DNA of 7,203 nt from Clostridiales bacterium (GCA_031255355.1 JAIRSR010000205.1:1-7203), one strand, 5' to 3'; shown: positions 1 to 6,656, counted from the first letter of the stretch. Program-made: numbers and translations. The notes: generated by a model not told the origin, from the letters alone.

Positions 1-371
1 GGATAATCCCGCGCCGCAGGGTTAATCGGCGTACCGTTGATGTCGCGCCGCGCGTCGGGTATGATTGCGGGCCCGCCGTCCTTGGGGTTGCCCATGCCGT
101 CGAACACCCGCCCGAGCATATCCCGCGACACCGCGAGTTCTATTCCTCTGCCTAAAAAGCGCACCTTGCTATCCGCGAGGTTCAGCCCCGCGCTGTTCTC
201 GAACAGTTGCACAACGGCGTCCGTACCGTCTATTTCCAACACGCGGCATCGCCTTGTTTCGCCGTTGGTCAGCGTGATTTCGCCTAACTCTTGATAGGTA
301 ACTCCCTCCACGTCACGCACGAGCATCAGCGGCCCCGCGACTTCAGCAATGGTTTTATATTCCTTAATCAT
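1..371 (-). CDS. atpB: V/A-type ATPase subunit B, N-terminal 123 residues (cut by window edge)
   Basis: Non-catalytic B subunit (NtpB) of the V/A-type ATPase; three copies alternate with A in the soluble head, and family members supply the arginine finger to the catalytic site. I translated the visible part by hand: it begins MIKEYKTIAEVAGPLMLVRD and continues through FENSAGLNL, VRFLGRGIELAVSRDMLGRVFDG and DINGTPINPAARDYP, closely following E. hirae NtpB through its N-terminal beta-barrel and into the start of the nucleotide-binding-fold domain. The degenerate P-loop region and arginine finger lie outside the window. The ATG at 369-371 overlaps the TGA of atpA (ATGA), and a full AAGGAGG lies 8 bases upstream, so translational coupling to A is likely; this suits the equal A:B ratio. 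The reading frame is open to base 1. Identity is very secure; only the truncation limits it. Confidence 0.96.
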   Translation of the reverse strand, partial: MIKEYKTIAEVAGPLMLVRDVEGVTYQELGEITLTNGETRRCRVLEIDGTDAVVQLFENSAGLNLADSKVRFLGRGIELAVSRDMLGRVFDGMGNPKDGGPAIIPDARRDINGTPINPAARDY

Positions 372-2140
372 CCGGCGTACCTCCTTATCAGCGCGTTTGT
401 TTCCTTAATCAAATCCGCCTCGATTTGCGCGAACGCCGCCTCCGCGCCGTCCTCGGCGGTGTATTTCGCTCTGCCGATTTTTTCCAGCGCGTTCATTGCC
501 GAAAGTTCGCCGACGGAAACTCCCGCCTTGACCGCTTCCCGCGCCTTATTGTAAAACAGCAGAATCAACTCCAAAAGACGGCACTGCTTTTTGAGCGAGG
601 TGTACGCGTCGATTTCGTGGAACGCGTTTTGGTGCAGATAGTCCTCGCGGATACTTCGCGCCGCTTCTAACGTCACGCGGTCGTCGCCGGAGAGCGCGTC
701 CACGCCCACGAGTTGCACGATTTCATTTAATTCCGACTCCTCGGAAAGAATCCGCATGGCTTCCGCGCGAAGCGTCGTCCACTCGGGCGATACGCTTTTG
801 CCGAACCAATCCTCCAACAAGCCGACGTACAGCGAATAGGACGTAAGCCAATTGATCGCGGGGAAGTGGCGGCGGTACGCCAATGACGCGTCCAACCCCC
901 AGAACACCTTGACGATACGCAGCGTCGCTTGGGAAACGGGCTCCGATATGTCGCCGCCGGGCGGGGATACCGCGCCGATTGCCGTCAACGCGCCCTCACG
1001 CGGGGTAGTGCCGTTGGAAAGTACGCGTCCCGCGCGTTCATAAAACTGCGCCAGACGTGAACCAAGATAGGCGGGATAGCCCTCCTCGCCCGGCATTTCC
1101 TCCAGCCGTCCGCTCATTTCGCGGAGTGCCTCCGCCCAGCGCGAAGTAGAATCCGCCATCAACGCCACGGAATAGCCCATGTCGCGGAAATATTCCGCAA
1201 TGGTGATGCCCGTGTAGATACTCGCCTCACGCGCCGCGACCGGCATATCCGACGTGTTGGCAATCAGCACGGTGCGCTTCATGAGCGGCTGCCCGGTTTT
1301 CGGGTCTTTGAGTTCGGGAAATTCCATAAGCACGTCCGTCATTTCGTTGCCGCGCTCCCCGCAGCCGATGTACACCACGAGGTCCGCGTCCGCCCACTTC
1401 GCGAGTTGGTGCTGTACCACCGTTTTACCGCTCCCGAACGGCCCGGGAACCGCCGCCACGCCGCCTTTCGCGATAGGGAACAGCGTATCGATTACCCTCT
1501 GCCCCGTCACAAGCGGCGTTTCGGGGGGGAGTTTTTGGCTGTACGGCCTGCCCATGCGCACCGGCCATTTTTGCATCATGGTCAGCGGCGTTTTTTTGCC
1601 GTCGTCCGTTTCCAACTCCGCAACCGGTTCCTCGACGGTGAACCGCCCTTGTTTGACGTCGGTGAGTGTCCCCGAAAGACCGTTCGGCACCATGATTTTA
1701 TGCACCACCAACGCCGTTTCGTCCACCTCGCCGATAATGTCACCGCCCACCACCCGATCGCCAACGGCAAGCAGCGGCTTAAATTCCCATGTTTCACTTC
1801 GGTCAAGGGCGGTAACGTCAATGCCGCGCGTGATGTTCGCCCCCGCGATTTCACGCATTTTCGCCAACGGACGCTGTATGCCGTCATACATCTTGCCGAC
1901 CAGCCCCGGCCCGAGTTCCACCGACAGCGGGCTTCCCGTCGTGACGACAGGCTCCCCCGGGCCAAGACCCGCAGTTTCCTCGTACACCTGCACGGACGCT
2001 TTGTCGCCGCGCATTTCTATGACCTCGCCAATCAAGTTTTGTCCGCTGACGCGCACCACGTCAAACATACTCGCGTCTTTCATGCCCTCCGCTATGACCA
2101 AAGGCCCCGAAACCTTGATAATCGTTCCCAATACCAACAC
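368..2140 (-). CDS. atpA: V/A-type ATPase catalytic subunit A
   Basis: Catalytic A subunit (NtpA), which hydrolyses or synthesises ATP in the A3B3 head on the cytoplasmic side; 590 residues, the usual length. Seen in order: N-terminal beta-barrel (GTIIKVSGPLVIAEGM, about 5-20), the A-specific non-homologous insert (about 110-200, with VDETALVVHKIMVPNGLSG), Walker A GPFGSGKT at 233-240, GERGNE with the catalytic glutamate E262, the Walker B aspartate in SVALMADSTSRWAE (D330), SPPGGDISEPV at 392-402, and the C-terminal helical domain. All catalytic residues are present. The start is uncertain: GTG at 2140 is taken as the longest choice, but TTG at 2137 (MVLGTI) matches the family's M-x-x-G-T pattern, and TTG at 2131 has the better-spaced GGTGGG upstream. 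The stop overlaps the atpB start. It lies 48 bases after atpF and happens to be in the same frame, separated by the atpF TAA. Confidence 0.97.
   Translation of the reverse strand: MLVLGTIIKVSGPLVIAEGMKDASMFDVVRVSGQNLIGEVIEMRGDKASVQVYEETAGLGPGEPVVTTGSPLSVELGPGLVGKMYDGIQRPLAKMREIAGANITRGIDVTALDRSETWEFKPLLAVGDRVVGGDIIGEVDETALVVHKIMVPNGLSGTLTDVKQGRFTVEEPVAELETDDGKKTPLTMMQKWPVRMGRPYSQKLPPETPLVTGQRVIDTLFPIAKGGVAAVPGPFGSGKTVVQHQLAKWADADLVVYIGCGERGNEMTDVLMEFPELKDPKTGQPLMKRTVLIANTSDMPVAAREASIYTGITIAEYFRDMGYSVALMADSTSRWAEALREMSGRLEEMPGEEGYPAYLGSRLAQFYERAGRVLSNGTTPREGALTAIGAVSPPGGDISEPVSQATLRIVKVFWGLDASLAYRRHFPAINWLTSYSLYVGLLEDWFGKSVSPEWTTLRAEAMRILSEESELNEIVQLVGVDALSGDDRVTLEAARSIREDYLHQNAFHEIDAYTSLKKQCRLLELILLFYNKAREAVKAGVSVGELSAMNALEKIGRAKYTAEDGAEAAFAQIEADLIKETNALIRRYAG
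380..386 (-). promoter_or_regulatory. Ribosome binding site of atpB inside the end of atpA
   Basis: The minus strand reads AAGGAGG followed by 8 bases and then the atpB ATG. It is a complete anti-16S match and lies wholly within the last codons of atpA. This fixes the atpB start and supports coupled translation of the two head subunits. Confidence 0.85.
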
Positions 2141-2159
2141 CCACCAATCGTTATAATCA

Positions 2160-2174
2160 CGGCGAAAACCGCCG
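2160..2174 (-). other. Small hairpin in the atpF-atpA gap
   Basis: CGGCG and CGCCG arms of 5 bases enclose a 5-base loop. The hairpin sits about 20 bases upstream of the atpA start, next to a larger palindrome. There is no downstream T-run on the minus strand, so it does not look like an intrinsic terminator. It could affect mRNA stability or access to the weak atpA start, or be chance in GC-rich DNA. Confidence 0.4.
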
Positions 2175-2190
2175 AACGCCGCGCGGCGTT
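2175..2190. repeat. 16-bp perfect palindrome at the end of atpF
   Basis: The sequence AACGCCGCGCGGCGTT equals its own reverse complement. It begins within the atpF stop codon and directly adjoins the 2160-2174 hairpin. As RNA it could fold to a 6-bp stem with a GCGC loop. No T-run follows, so termination is not indicated. Possible roles are 3'-end protection of the upstream message or an operator; neither is shown by the sequence. Confidence 0.45.
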
Positions 2191-2512
2191 ACTTTCCGTC
2201 CTGAAACAAAATATCCGCGCCCACGGCGCGTTCCACCGATTTTTTAACCGCCGCCATACCGCTTCCGTCCGTCCCTCTGTTGTTCGGAATGACAATCACG
2301 GCGGGAAAGGTTCTTTCCTTGTACTTTTCCGCTTCCGCGCCGAGCAGCGCGGCGATTTGCTCCGTCACGTAGACAATCGCGTAATTTTTGGAAGCGAACC
2401 CCTCTAACGCCGCCAACGCGCGGTTGTAATCCGTCGTGTCCGCAACGTCAAAACCTGCCGCGCGGAACGCCAAAACACTTTCCCTGTCGCCGATTACCCC
2501 GATTCGGTACAC
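2189..2512 (-). CDS. atpF: V/A-type ATPase central-stalk subunit F
   Basis: Subunit F (called NtpG in E. hirae), a small soluble central-stalk protein that binds subunit D inside the rotor; 107 residues, normal for the family. The N-terminus YRIGVIGDRESVLAFRAAGF (residues 2-21) is the family hallmark, followed by the alternating beta/alpha core with NYAIVYVTE and PAVIVIPNN, and a C-terminal helical tail (AAVKKSVERAVGADIL) of the kind known to swing towards the head in relatives. The start codon is GTG, only 4 bases after the atpC stop, with the ribosome site AAGGGGG in the last codons of atpC. Translation is therefore probably coupled to C. A GTG start fits a subunit needed in one copy per complex, though that link is inference. 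This is unrelated to F-type AtpF (subunit b) despite the symbol. Confidence 0.94.
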   Translation of the reverse strand: MYRIGVIGDRESVLAFRAAGFDVADTTDYNRALAALEGFASKNYAIVYVTEQIAALLGAEAEKYKERTFPAVIVIPNNRGTDGSGMAAVKKSVERAVGADILFQDGK

Positions 2513-2516
2513 TGCC

Positions 2517-3518
2517 CTACCCCCTTAACTGACGCTTTACCGCGTCAGCGTCGATTCCCGCGTTTTTGCAGGTTAGTATAATGCGCAGGTTGCGGATTTC
2601 ATTCTCTTTCAACCAAAAATACGCCGCCACGGGCGCAAGCCCGAACGCGCCGCGCCGCGCCGTTTTCACCTGTTCCATCAGCAGGTTGTCAAGGCTCCGT
2701 TCAAGATTTTCCCCCGCCGCGAACGCCGACGCGTAGGCGGTGCGCTCAAATACGGCGGCCTCGCCGTCAGGCGGCGCGGCGATATTGCCAAGGTAAAACC
2801 CGGGCGGGATTTTGCCGCCCGCCGCAACCGCTCTGCGCATGAACTCACGCGCCCGGTCCGCCGCCGCCATTTTCCGTACGCGGACAAACGTCTGAATGTT
2901 GTACAGGTCAATCCGCGTCTTGATGATTTCCAAAATTTTCGGCTCCGGCTGTTTTTCGGCGTACATCAGCATATCGCCCAGCAACGCCCGATCGAATAGA
3001 ATATCGGTCAACTGCACGTCCGCAAGCCGCGCGTATTGGTCATAGACCTGCGCCGCCGCGCGTTTCATGTTGTCCGTCAAGCCGCGATACTCACGGTTGA
3101 TTACCGCGCTTTTCATGGCGGCAACGGAAACGCCGCCCAAGTCGGAGAGCAAATCGTCCCCCGCTTCCTCCGAGGCGGTGAGTTCCTTTTTCACCAACGC
3201 CTTTAAGTTGTGATAATCGTATTTCAAACGCTCTATTTTAAGGAAGTCCTCCCCGCCAAGGCTTTGCGTCAGCGTAAACAGCGCGGAGAGCGCGTCGCTC
3301 AGCAAATCCCCGAACCGCTCCGACGCTTTGTAGCCGAACTGTTCCAACAACCGCGCCGCGTCAGCCGCCGTCGCCGCGCCGAGCAATTTTTCATAGTCCC
3401 CGCGCCCGAGCAAGCGCGTTTCCAACGCGGCAATCCGCGCGACCGCGCAGGTGTAATCGAGCGCGTGATACGCCCGCCTGTCTTGATAAGCCGCCGTTTG
3501 ATAAGCGGTCCCCGCCAT
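2517..3518 (-). CDS. atpC: V/A-type ATPase subunit C (rotor socket, V-type d-subunit homologue)
   Basis: Subunit C (NtpC), the funnel-shaped soluble protein that seats the D/F shaft on the membrane K ring. It has 333 residues, normal for the family. Recognisable segments are YTCAVARIAALETRLL (22-37), the RLKYDYHNLKALVKKEL helix (97-113), DLYNIQTFVRVRKM (204-217) and the C-terminal signature PVAAYFWLKENEIRNLRIIL followed by TCKNAGI (296-322). These repeat the three-fold helical pattern of the family. The ATG at 3516-3518 is preceded by AAGGGGGG with 6-base spacing and is the only usable start codon before the conserved region. The 20 residues before DYTCAVARI look longer than usual and contain an AYQ-TA-AYQ repeat. 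It follows atpE after 62 bases holding a hairpin, and atpF starts 4 bases after it. This is not the F-type epsilon subunit that shares the symbol atpC. Confidence 0.94.
   Translation of the reverse strand: MAGTAYQTAAYQDRRAYHALDYTCAVARIAALETRLLGRGDYEKLLGAATAADAARLLEQFGYKASERFGDLLSDALSALFTLTQSLGGEDFLKIERLKYDYHNLKALVKKELTASEEAGDDLLSDLGGVSVAAMKSAVINREYRGLTDNMKRAAAQVYDQYARLADVQLTDILFDRALLGDMLMYAEKQPEPKILEIIKTRIDLYNIQTFVRVRKMAAADRAREFMRRAVAAGGKIPPGFYLGNIAAPPDGEAAVFERTAYASAFAAGENLERSLDNLLMEQVKTARRGAFGLAPVAAYFWLKENEIRNLRIILTCKNAGIDADAVKRQLRG
2520..2526 (-). promoter_or_regulatory. Ribosome binding site of atpF, within atpC
   Basis: AAGGGGG on the minus strand lies 7 bases ahead of the GTG at 2510-2512 and overlaps the last codons of atpC. 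It decides for the GTG start, which gives the canonical M-Y-R-I-G-V-I-G-D N-terminus. Confidence 0.7.
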
Positions 3519-3524
3519 AGGAAT

Positions 3525-3532
3525 CCCCCCTT
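3525..3532 (-). promoter_or_regulatory. Ribosome binding site of atpC
   Basis: AAGGGGGG on the minus strand, 6 bases before the ATG at 3516-3518. It supports the chosen atpC start. Confidence 0.7.
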
Positions 3533-3557
3533 ACTTCCGCAAAATTTACGAAAATTT

Positions 3558-3580
3558 CGGCAAAAAACGCCGCTTTGCCG
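3558..3580 (-). other. Hairpin in the atpE-atpC gap
   Basis: Perfect 7-base arms CGGCAAA and TTTGCCG enclose a 9-base loop, starting right after the atpE stop. The rest of the 62-base gap is AT-rich (AAATTTT twice), in contrast to the surrounding genes. The T-run lies in the loop and second arm, not after the stem, so it is a poor intrinsic terminator. It is better read as a possible RNA processing or stability element within the operon. Confidence 0.45.
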
Positions 3581-4090
3581 TCACTCGCCGAACAATAACT
3601 CCGTCAACGCCGCCGTGGGACGCTCCCGGGCGTTTTTCACGAGCGCGTCAAAGGAAAAGTTAAACTCCGTCTTGCCGTCCTTGGCGATAAACCCGCCGCC
3701 CGCGCCTTTTTCCCTGTCGCGCGGCAACAGGGTGATTTCCCCGCTCACGCCGTCCGACATACGTTGAATCAGCGCGTTGTACGCCGCGTCGTCCAACCCC
3801 GCGAGTGCCGCGCCCGCCTTGGCGAACGCCTCATCAAGCAGTTCCTGCTTGACGCGCAGCAGTTCCTTTTTGCCCTCAAGCCGCGCCGCCGCGAGAATCC
3901 TCCGCGCCCGCGCCGCCGCTTCACGCTCCGCTTCGTCCCGCCGCCGCGCTTGCGCAGTTTCGGCGCGTTCCTGTTCCCCTGCGGCAAGCCGCTCCGCCGC
4001 GCTTTGCGCGTCCGCGCGGATTCCGTCCGCTTTCGCGGAAGCGTCCTCTAATATTTTACGCGTAATGCCCTCCAAACCCGTAACACGCAT
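3581..4090 (-). CDS. atpE: V/A-type ATPase peripheral-stalk subunit E (short form)
   Basis: Subunit E (NtpE), which pairs with H/G-like subunits to form the peripheral stalks holding the head against rotation. Residues about 8-95 are an Ala/Glu/Arg-rich helix (ASAKADGIRADAQSAAERL and on), the expected right-handed coiled coil. The C-terminal head domain shows DDAAYNALIQRM (100-111), ITLLPRD (119-125), the conserved GGGFIAKDGKTEFNFSFDAL (131-150) and ALTELLFGE at the end. It has 169 residues against roughly 185-200 in most relatives. The shortfall seems to lie between ITLLPRD and GGGFI, where relatives have an extra helix and strand. The frame is continuous there, so this is a compact variant rather than a visible frameshift. 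The start ATG has AGAGGGG 6 bases upstream. It begins 15 bases after atpK. Not the F-type c subunit of the same symbol. Confidence 0.9.
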   Translation of the reverse strand: MRVTGLEGITRKILEDASAKADGIRADAQSAAERLAAGEQERAETAQARRRDEAEREAAARARRILAAARLEGKKELLRVKQELLDEAFAKAGAALAGLDDAAYNALIQRMSDGVSGEITLLPRDREKGAGGGFIAKDGKTEFNFSFDALVKNARERPTAALTELLFGE

Positions 4091-4096
4091 CGCGAT

Positions 4097-4103
4097 CCCC
4101 TCT
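4097..4103 (-). promoter_or_regulatory. Ribosome binding site of atpE
   Basis: AGAGGGG on the minus strand lies 6 bases before the ATG at 4088-4090, inside the short atpK-atpE gap. It supports this start. Confidence 0.65.
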
Positions 4104-4105
4104 TT

Positions 4106-4612
4106 CTATTGAATCGTTATGCCGTTGACGGCAAGGATAGACGCCAACAGCGCAAGCACCGCGTAGGTTTCGACCATTGCCGCGAAGGTAATCCCCTTGG
4201 CGAGGTCCTCCGGGCGTTTGGCGATAATGCCGATTGCCGACGCGGAAACGCGCCCCTGCGCAATCGCCGAAAAATAGCCGACAAACGCGATAGGCAACGC
4301 CGCCGCCAAAAGCATTGCGCCCTCGGCGGACGATACCGCGATATTCCCGCTTAACAACCCGATTTTATTCAGAATCATAAACGCGGTTAAAAGTCCGTAA
4401 ATGCCTTGCGTACCGGGCAACGCCTGTAGCAAAATCGCCTGTCCGAAGCGTTCCGGCTCCTCCGCGATCAGTCCCGACGCCGCCTCACCCGCTATGCCGA
4501 CGCCTTTCGCGCTCCCCGCGCCCGCGAGGAACACCGCCGCCGCCGCGCCCAGAATCGCGAGGAATGTACCGTTGGTGAAGATTTGCGCGAATGTAACTGT
4601 TACTTCGTTCAT
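4106..4612 (-). CDS. atpK: V/A-type ATPase membrane rotor subunit K (proteolipid, probable Na+-binding)
   Basis: Subunit K (NtpK), the proteolipid whose ring rotates in the membrane and carries the coupling ion. It has 168 residues in four membrane helices, i.e. two fused hairpins: about 10-35, 57-86, 94-119 and 139-163. The first hairpin has the GAGSAKGVGIAGEAASG and LPGTQGIYG motifs; the second has AIAQGR and MVETYAVLALLAS. E148 is the single ion-binding carboxylate, and the first hairpin has Q69 at the matching place. By alignment from memory with E. hirae NtpK (Na+ ligands L61, T64, Q65, Q110, E139, plus Y68), the equivalents L65, T68, Q69, Q119, E148 and Y72 are all present, pointing to Na+ coupling (inference). 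Ribosome site AAGGAGG with 8-base spacing is among the best in the operon, as suits a protein needed in about ten copies. Confidence 0.96.
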   Translation of the reverse strand: MNEVTVTFAQIFTNGTFLAILGAAAAVFLAGAGSAKGVGIAGEAASGLIAEEPERFGQAILLQALPGTQGIYGLLTAFMILNKIGLLSGNIAVSSAEGAMLLAAALPIAFVGYFSAIAQGRVSASAIGIIAKRPEDLAKGITFAAMVETYAVLALLASILAVNGITIQ

Positions 4613-4620
4613 GTTTTTTT

Positions 4621-4627
4621 CCTCCTT
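4621..4627 (-). promoter_or_regulatory. Strong ribosome binding site of atpK
   Basis: AAGGAGG on the minus strand is followed by an A-rich 8-base spacer before the ATG. The full match and unstructured spacer predict high translation of the ring subunit. Confidence 0.85.
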
Positions 4628-4655
4628 GATTGATTTTGATAATTTATTTTCAATA

Positions 4656-6611
4656 TTACTGAAGTTTCAAATATTTCAACTTCGCCCGAAGCGGCGCGAA
4701 CGCCCTCCCGCCGCCTTGGTAGAACTTCCCGAAAAACTCAACATACTGCAAGCGGGACGCGTGTACATACGCGCCGAGCGTGTTAATCGCCAAATTGAAC
4801 AAATGCCCGCCAAGCAAGATGATGATGAGCGCGGTTACGGTAAAGGCGTTTTTCAACCCGCCGGGAAGCACCGCGAGTTGGTTAATCACCTGCGCGATCA
4901 CGCCCGTCGCCAACCCCAGCGCGAGCAGTCGCGAATAACTCAGCACGTCACTGATATAGCCCGTGATATTGTACAGGCTTAAAACGCCCGTCATGAGTTT
5001 TTTCAAAATCCCCTTTTCCGCTCTGCCTTGGGTCAGCACCAACCCTGCCGCCGCGATCATTGCCGTATATTTGCCAACTTCCGCGAACTTCCCGCCGAGC
5101 AGGAGCATTGCCGCGCCGATCAACGCCGCGTACCACAGCCCCACGTCAAACAGCGCGTCCAGCCACTTTCCGTCGCGAATCATCAAGTAGGCGTTCAAGC
5201 CCATACCCGCGAACAGGTGTACCGCGCCTAAAATAAACGACCAAATCAACAGCCGCGTCGGGTCACTGTTCGGGTCAAACCACAGCGGCGAAACCGCTTT
5301 GCCGAACACCTGCGCCGAAAGGTCGCCGAACCAACCGCCGAACGCCGCGCCCCACAGCACGGTAGACACCCCGCCAAAGGCAAGCATTTTCAGCATTTTA
5401 TCCATCATCGCGCCGCGCTCCGGCTTCAGCCGCCAAAGCGCCAACGCGCAAAACAGCGTCAGCAGTACGCCGTAGCCCGCGTCGCTTAGCATCAGCCCGA
5501 AAAACAGCCAATAAAACGGCGACATCGCGGCGTTCGGGTCCATGCCCCCCGGCGCGGGCAGACTGTACATTTCTGTAATCATCTCAAAGGGGTACACCAG
5601 TTTGCCGTTGCGCAGCAGGACGGGCGGTTCCTCCCCCTCCTCCGGCGGCGTGACGGCGACCCGCGCGGTAAATTCGCCCTCGATTTCCCGTTTCACCCGC
5701 TCCGCGCAATCTGCGGGCGTCCAGCCGCCCACCAAAAACGCCGTTTCCGTTTTGAGGAAGTTCCCACGCGCCTTGCGCCGTTCCCTCATATTATAAATGT
5801 AATCGTACAGCCGCTCTATTTCGGGCAGCCACGCGTATTTCCCCGCGCTCACTTTTGTAAGTTCCGCGATTTCCCGCGCCGCAATTTGGATTTTGCCGCG
5901 CACCTCCGCGATATTTTCCGCAACCGTGCCCTGCCTGCCGCCGAAACTCACGCGGGAAAAGCCGCTCTCTTGCAAAATTTCCGCCACCGCCGCTTCCGCA
6001 CTGCGGTGAAAGGCGATAAACAGCCGCGTTTGCTCCTTGTCGGCACTGACCGTATCCGCAACGGCAAGCCCCGTTTCGCCAAGACGCTCTAACAAGGCGG
6101 CCTCCGCGCCGCGCGGCACCGCGCCGGTGAGGAATGCCGTGGTTTCCGTCCCCGCAAGCGCGGCGGGGGTTTGCAGATTTTCCCACACCGTAAGGAACGC
6201 CGCGTCATTTTTCAGCGCGTTTAACTCCGTTTTTTTCGCGGTAACGCGCTTGTGCAAGCCGTTGACCTCGAACACCTTTTCCCAGATTCCCGCGTACGCC
6301 GAGGAATCGACAAAACGGTCGAAAGATAGAGCCGCCGACGGTCTTTTACCGCCGGATGCCGACGGACATTCCCGCGCCGCCGCCGTCAAAAAGGCAATCG
6401 CCTCTTGAATTTTGCGCAGTTCGCCGTCAATATCGGCGATACGCTTTTCCGCGTTGTCAAAAGATGCTATGCCGAGTGCGCGTTCGCGCTCCTGCGCGGA
6501 CATGGAAACTTCGCTCAACTCCACCGCGCCGATTTTCATCAGCCGCCGCACGACCGCCGAACGCTCCGACATCAGCCCCGCAATGGACAACTTGCTCATT
6601 TTCACAATCAT
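4656..6611 (-). CDS. atpI: V/A-type ATPase membrane stator subunit I (a-subunit)
   Basis: Subunit I (NtpI), the static membrane subunit that forms the two ion half-channels beside the K ring; 651 residues, usual for the family. The N-terminal half (1 to about 340) is the soluble arm that binds the peripheral stalks; it starts MIVKMSKLSIAGL as relatives do and contains EKRIADIDGELRKIQE-type coiled helices. The C-terminal half holds about seven or eight membrane segments, beginning with SPFYWLFFGLMLSDAGYG (364-381). R561 in DVLSYSRLLALGLA is the conserved arginine that faces the ring carboxylate, and R620 in AYVHASRLQYVEFFGKFY is the second conserved arginine. Both are intact. The start at ATG 6609-6611 fits the family; M5 is a less likely alternative. 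Its ribosome site GGAAGGG (6624-6630) is 12 bases away, rather far. The gap after atpH is 45 bases, to atpK 43 bases. Not the F-type AtpI assembly factor. Confidence 0.96.
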   Translation of the reverse strand: MIVKMSKLSIAGLMSERSAVVRRLMKIGAVELSEVSMSAQERERALGIASFDNAEKRIADIDGELRKIQEAIAFLTAAARECPSASGGKRPSAALSFDRFVDSSAYAGIWEKVFEVNGLHKRVTAKKTELNALKNDAAFLTVWENLQTPAALAGTETTAFLTGAVPRGAEAALLERLGETGLAVADTVSADKEQTRLFIAFHRSAEAAVAEILQESGFSRVSFGGRQGTVAENIAEVRGKIQIAAREIAELTKVSAGKYAWLPEIERLYDYIYNMRERRKARGNFLKTETAFLVGGWTPADCAERVKREIEGEFTARVAVTPPEEGEEPPVLLRNGKLVYPFEMITEMYSLPAPGGMDPNAAMSPFYWLFFGLMLSDAGYGVLLTLFCALALWRLKPERGAMMDKMLKMLAFGGVSTVLWGAAFGGWFGDLSAQVFGKAVSPLWFDPNSDPTRLLIWSFILGAVHLFAGMGLNAYLMIRDGKWLDALFDVGLWYAALIGAAMLLLGGKFAEVGKYTAMIAAAGLVLTQGRAEKGILKKLMTGVLSLYNITGYISDVLSYSRLLALGLATGVIAQVINQLAVLPGGLKNAFTVTALIIILLGGHLFNLAINTLGAYVHASRLQYVEFFGKFYQGGGRAFAPLRAKLKYLKLQ

Positions 6612-6656
6612 AACAAGTATCTACCCTTCCGTATCAGAGTCCGCATAAGCCGTTGT

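Noticed and set aside
1254..2407. Long plus-strand open frames (about 300 and 333 codons) opposite atpA and atpF.
   Set aside because: They are antisense shadows of GC-rich coding DNA. They overlap each other and fully conserved genes, show no domain resemblance and have no ribosome sites.
4401..4982. Plus-strand open frame of 193 codons opposite atpK and atpI.
   Set aside because: Compositionally biased antisense frame over two well-identified genes; no family features.
6597..6599. Alternative atpI start at the fifth codon (ATG, MSKLSIAG).
   Set aside because: Relatives keep the I-V-K-M residues before this methionine, and moving the start increases the distance from the ribosome site.
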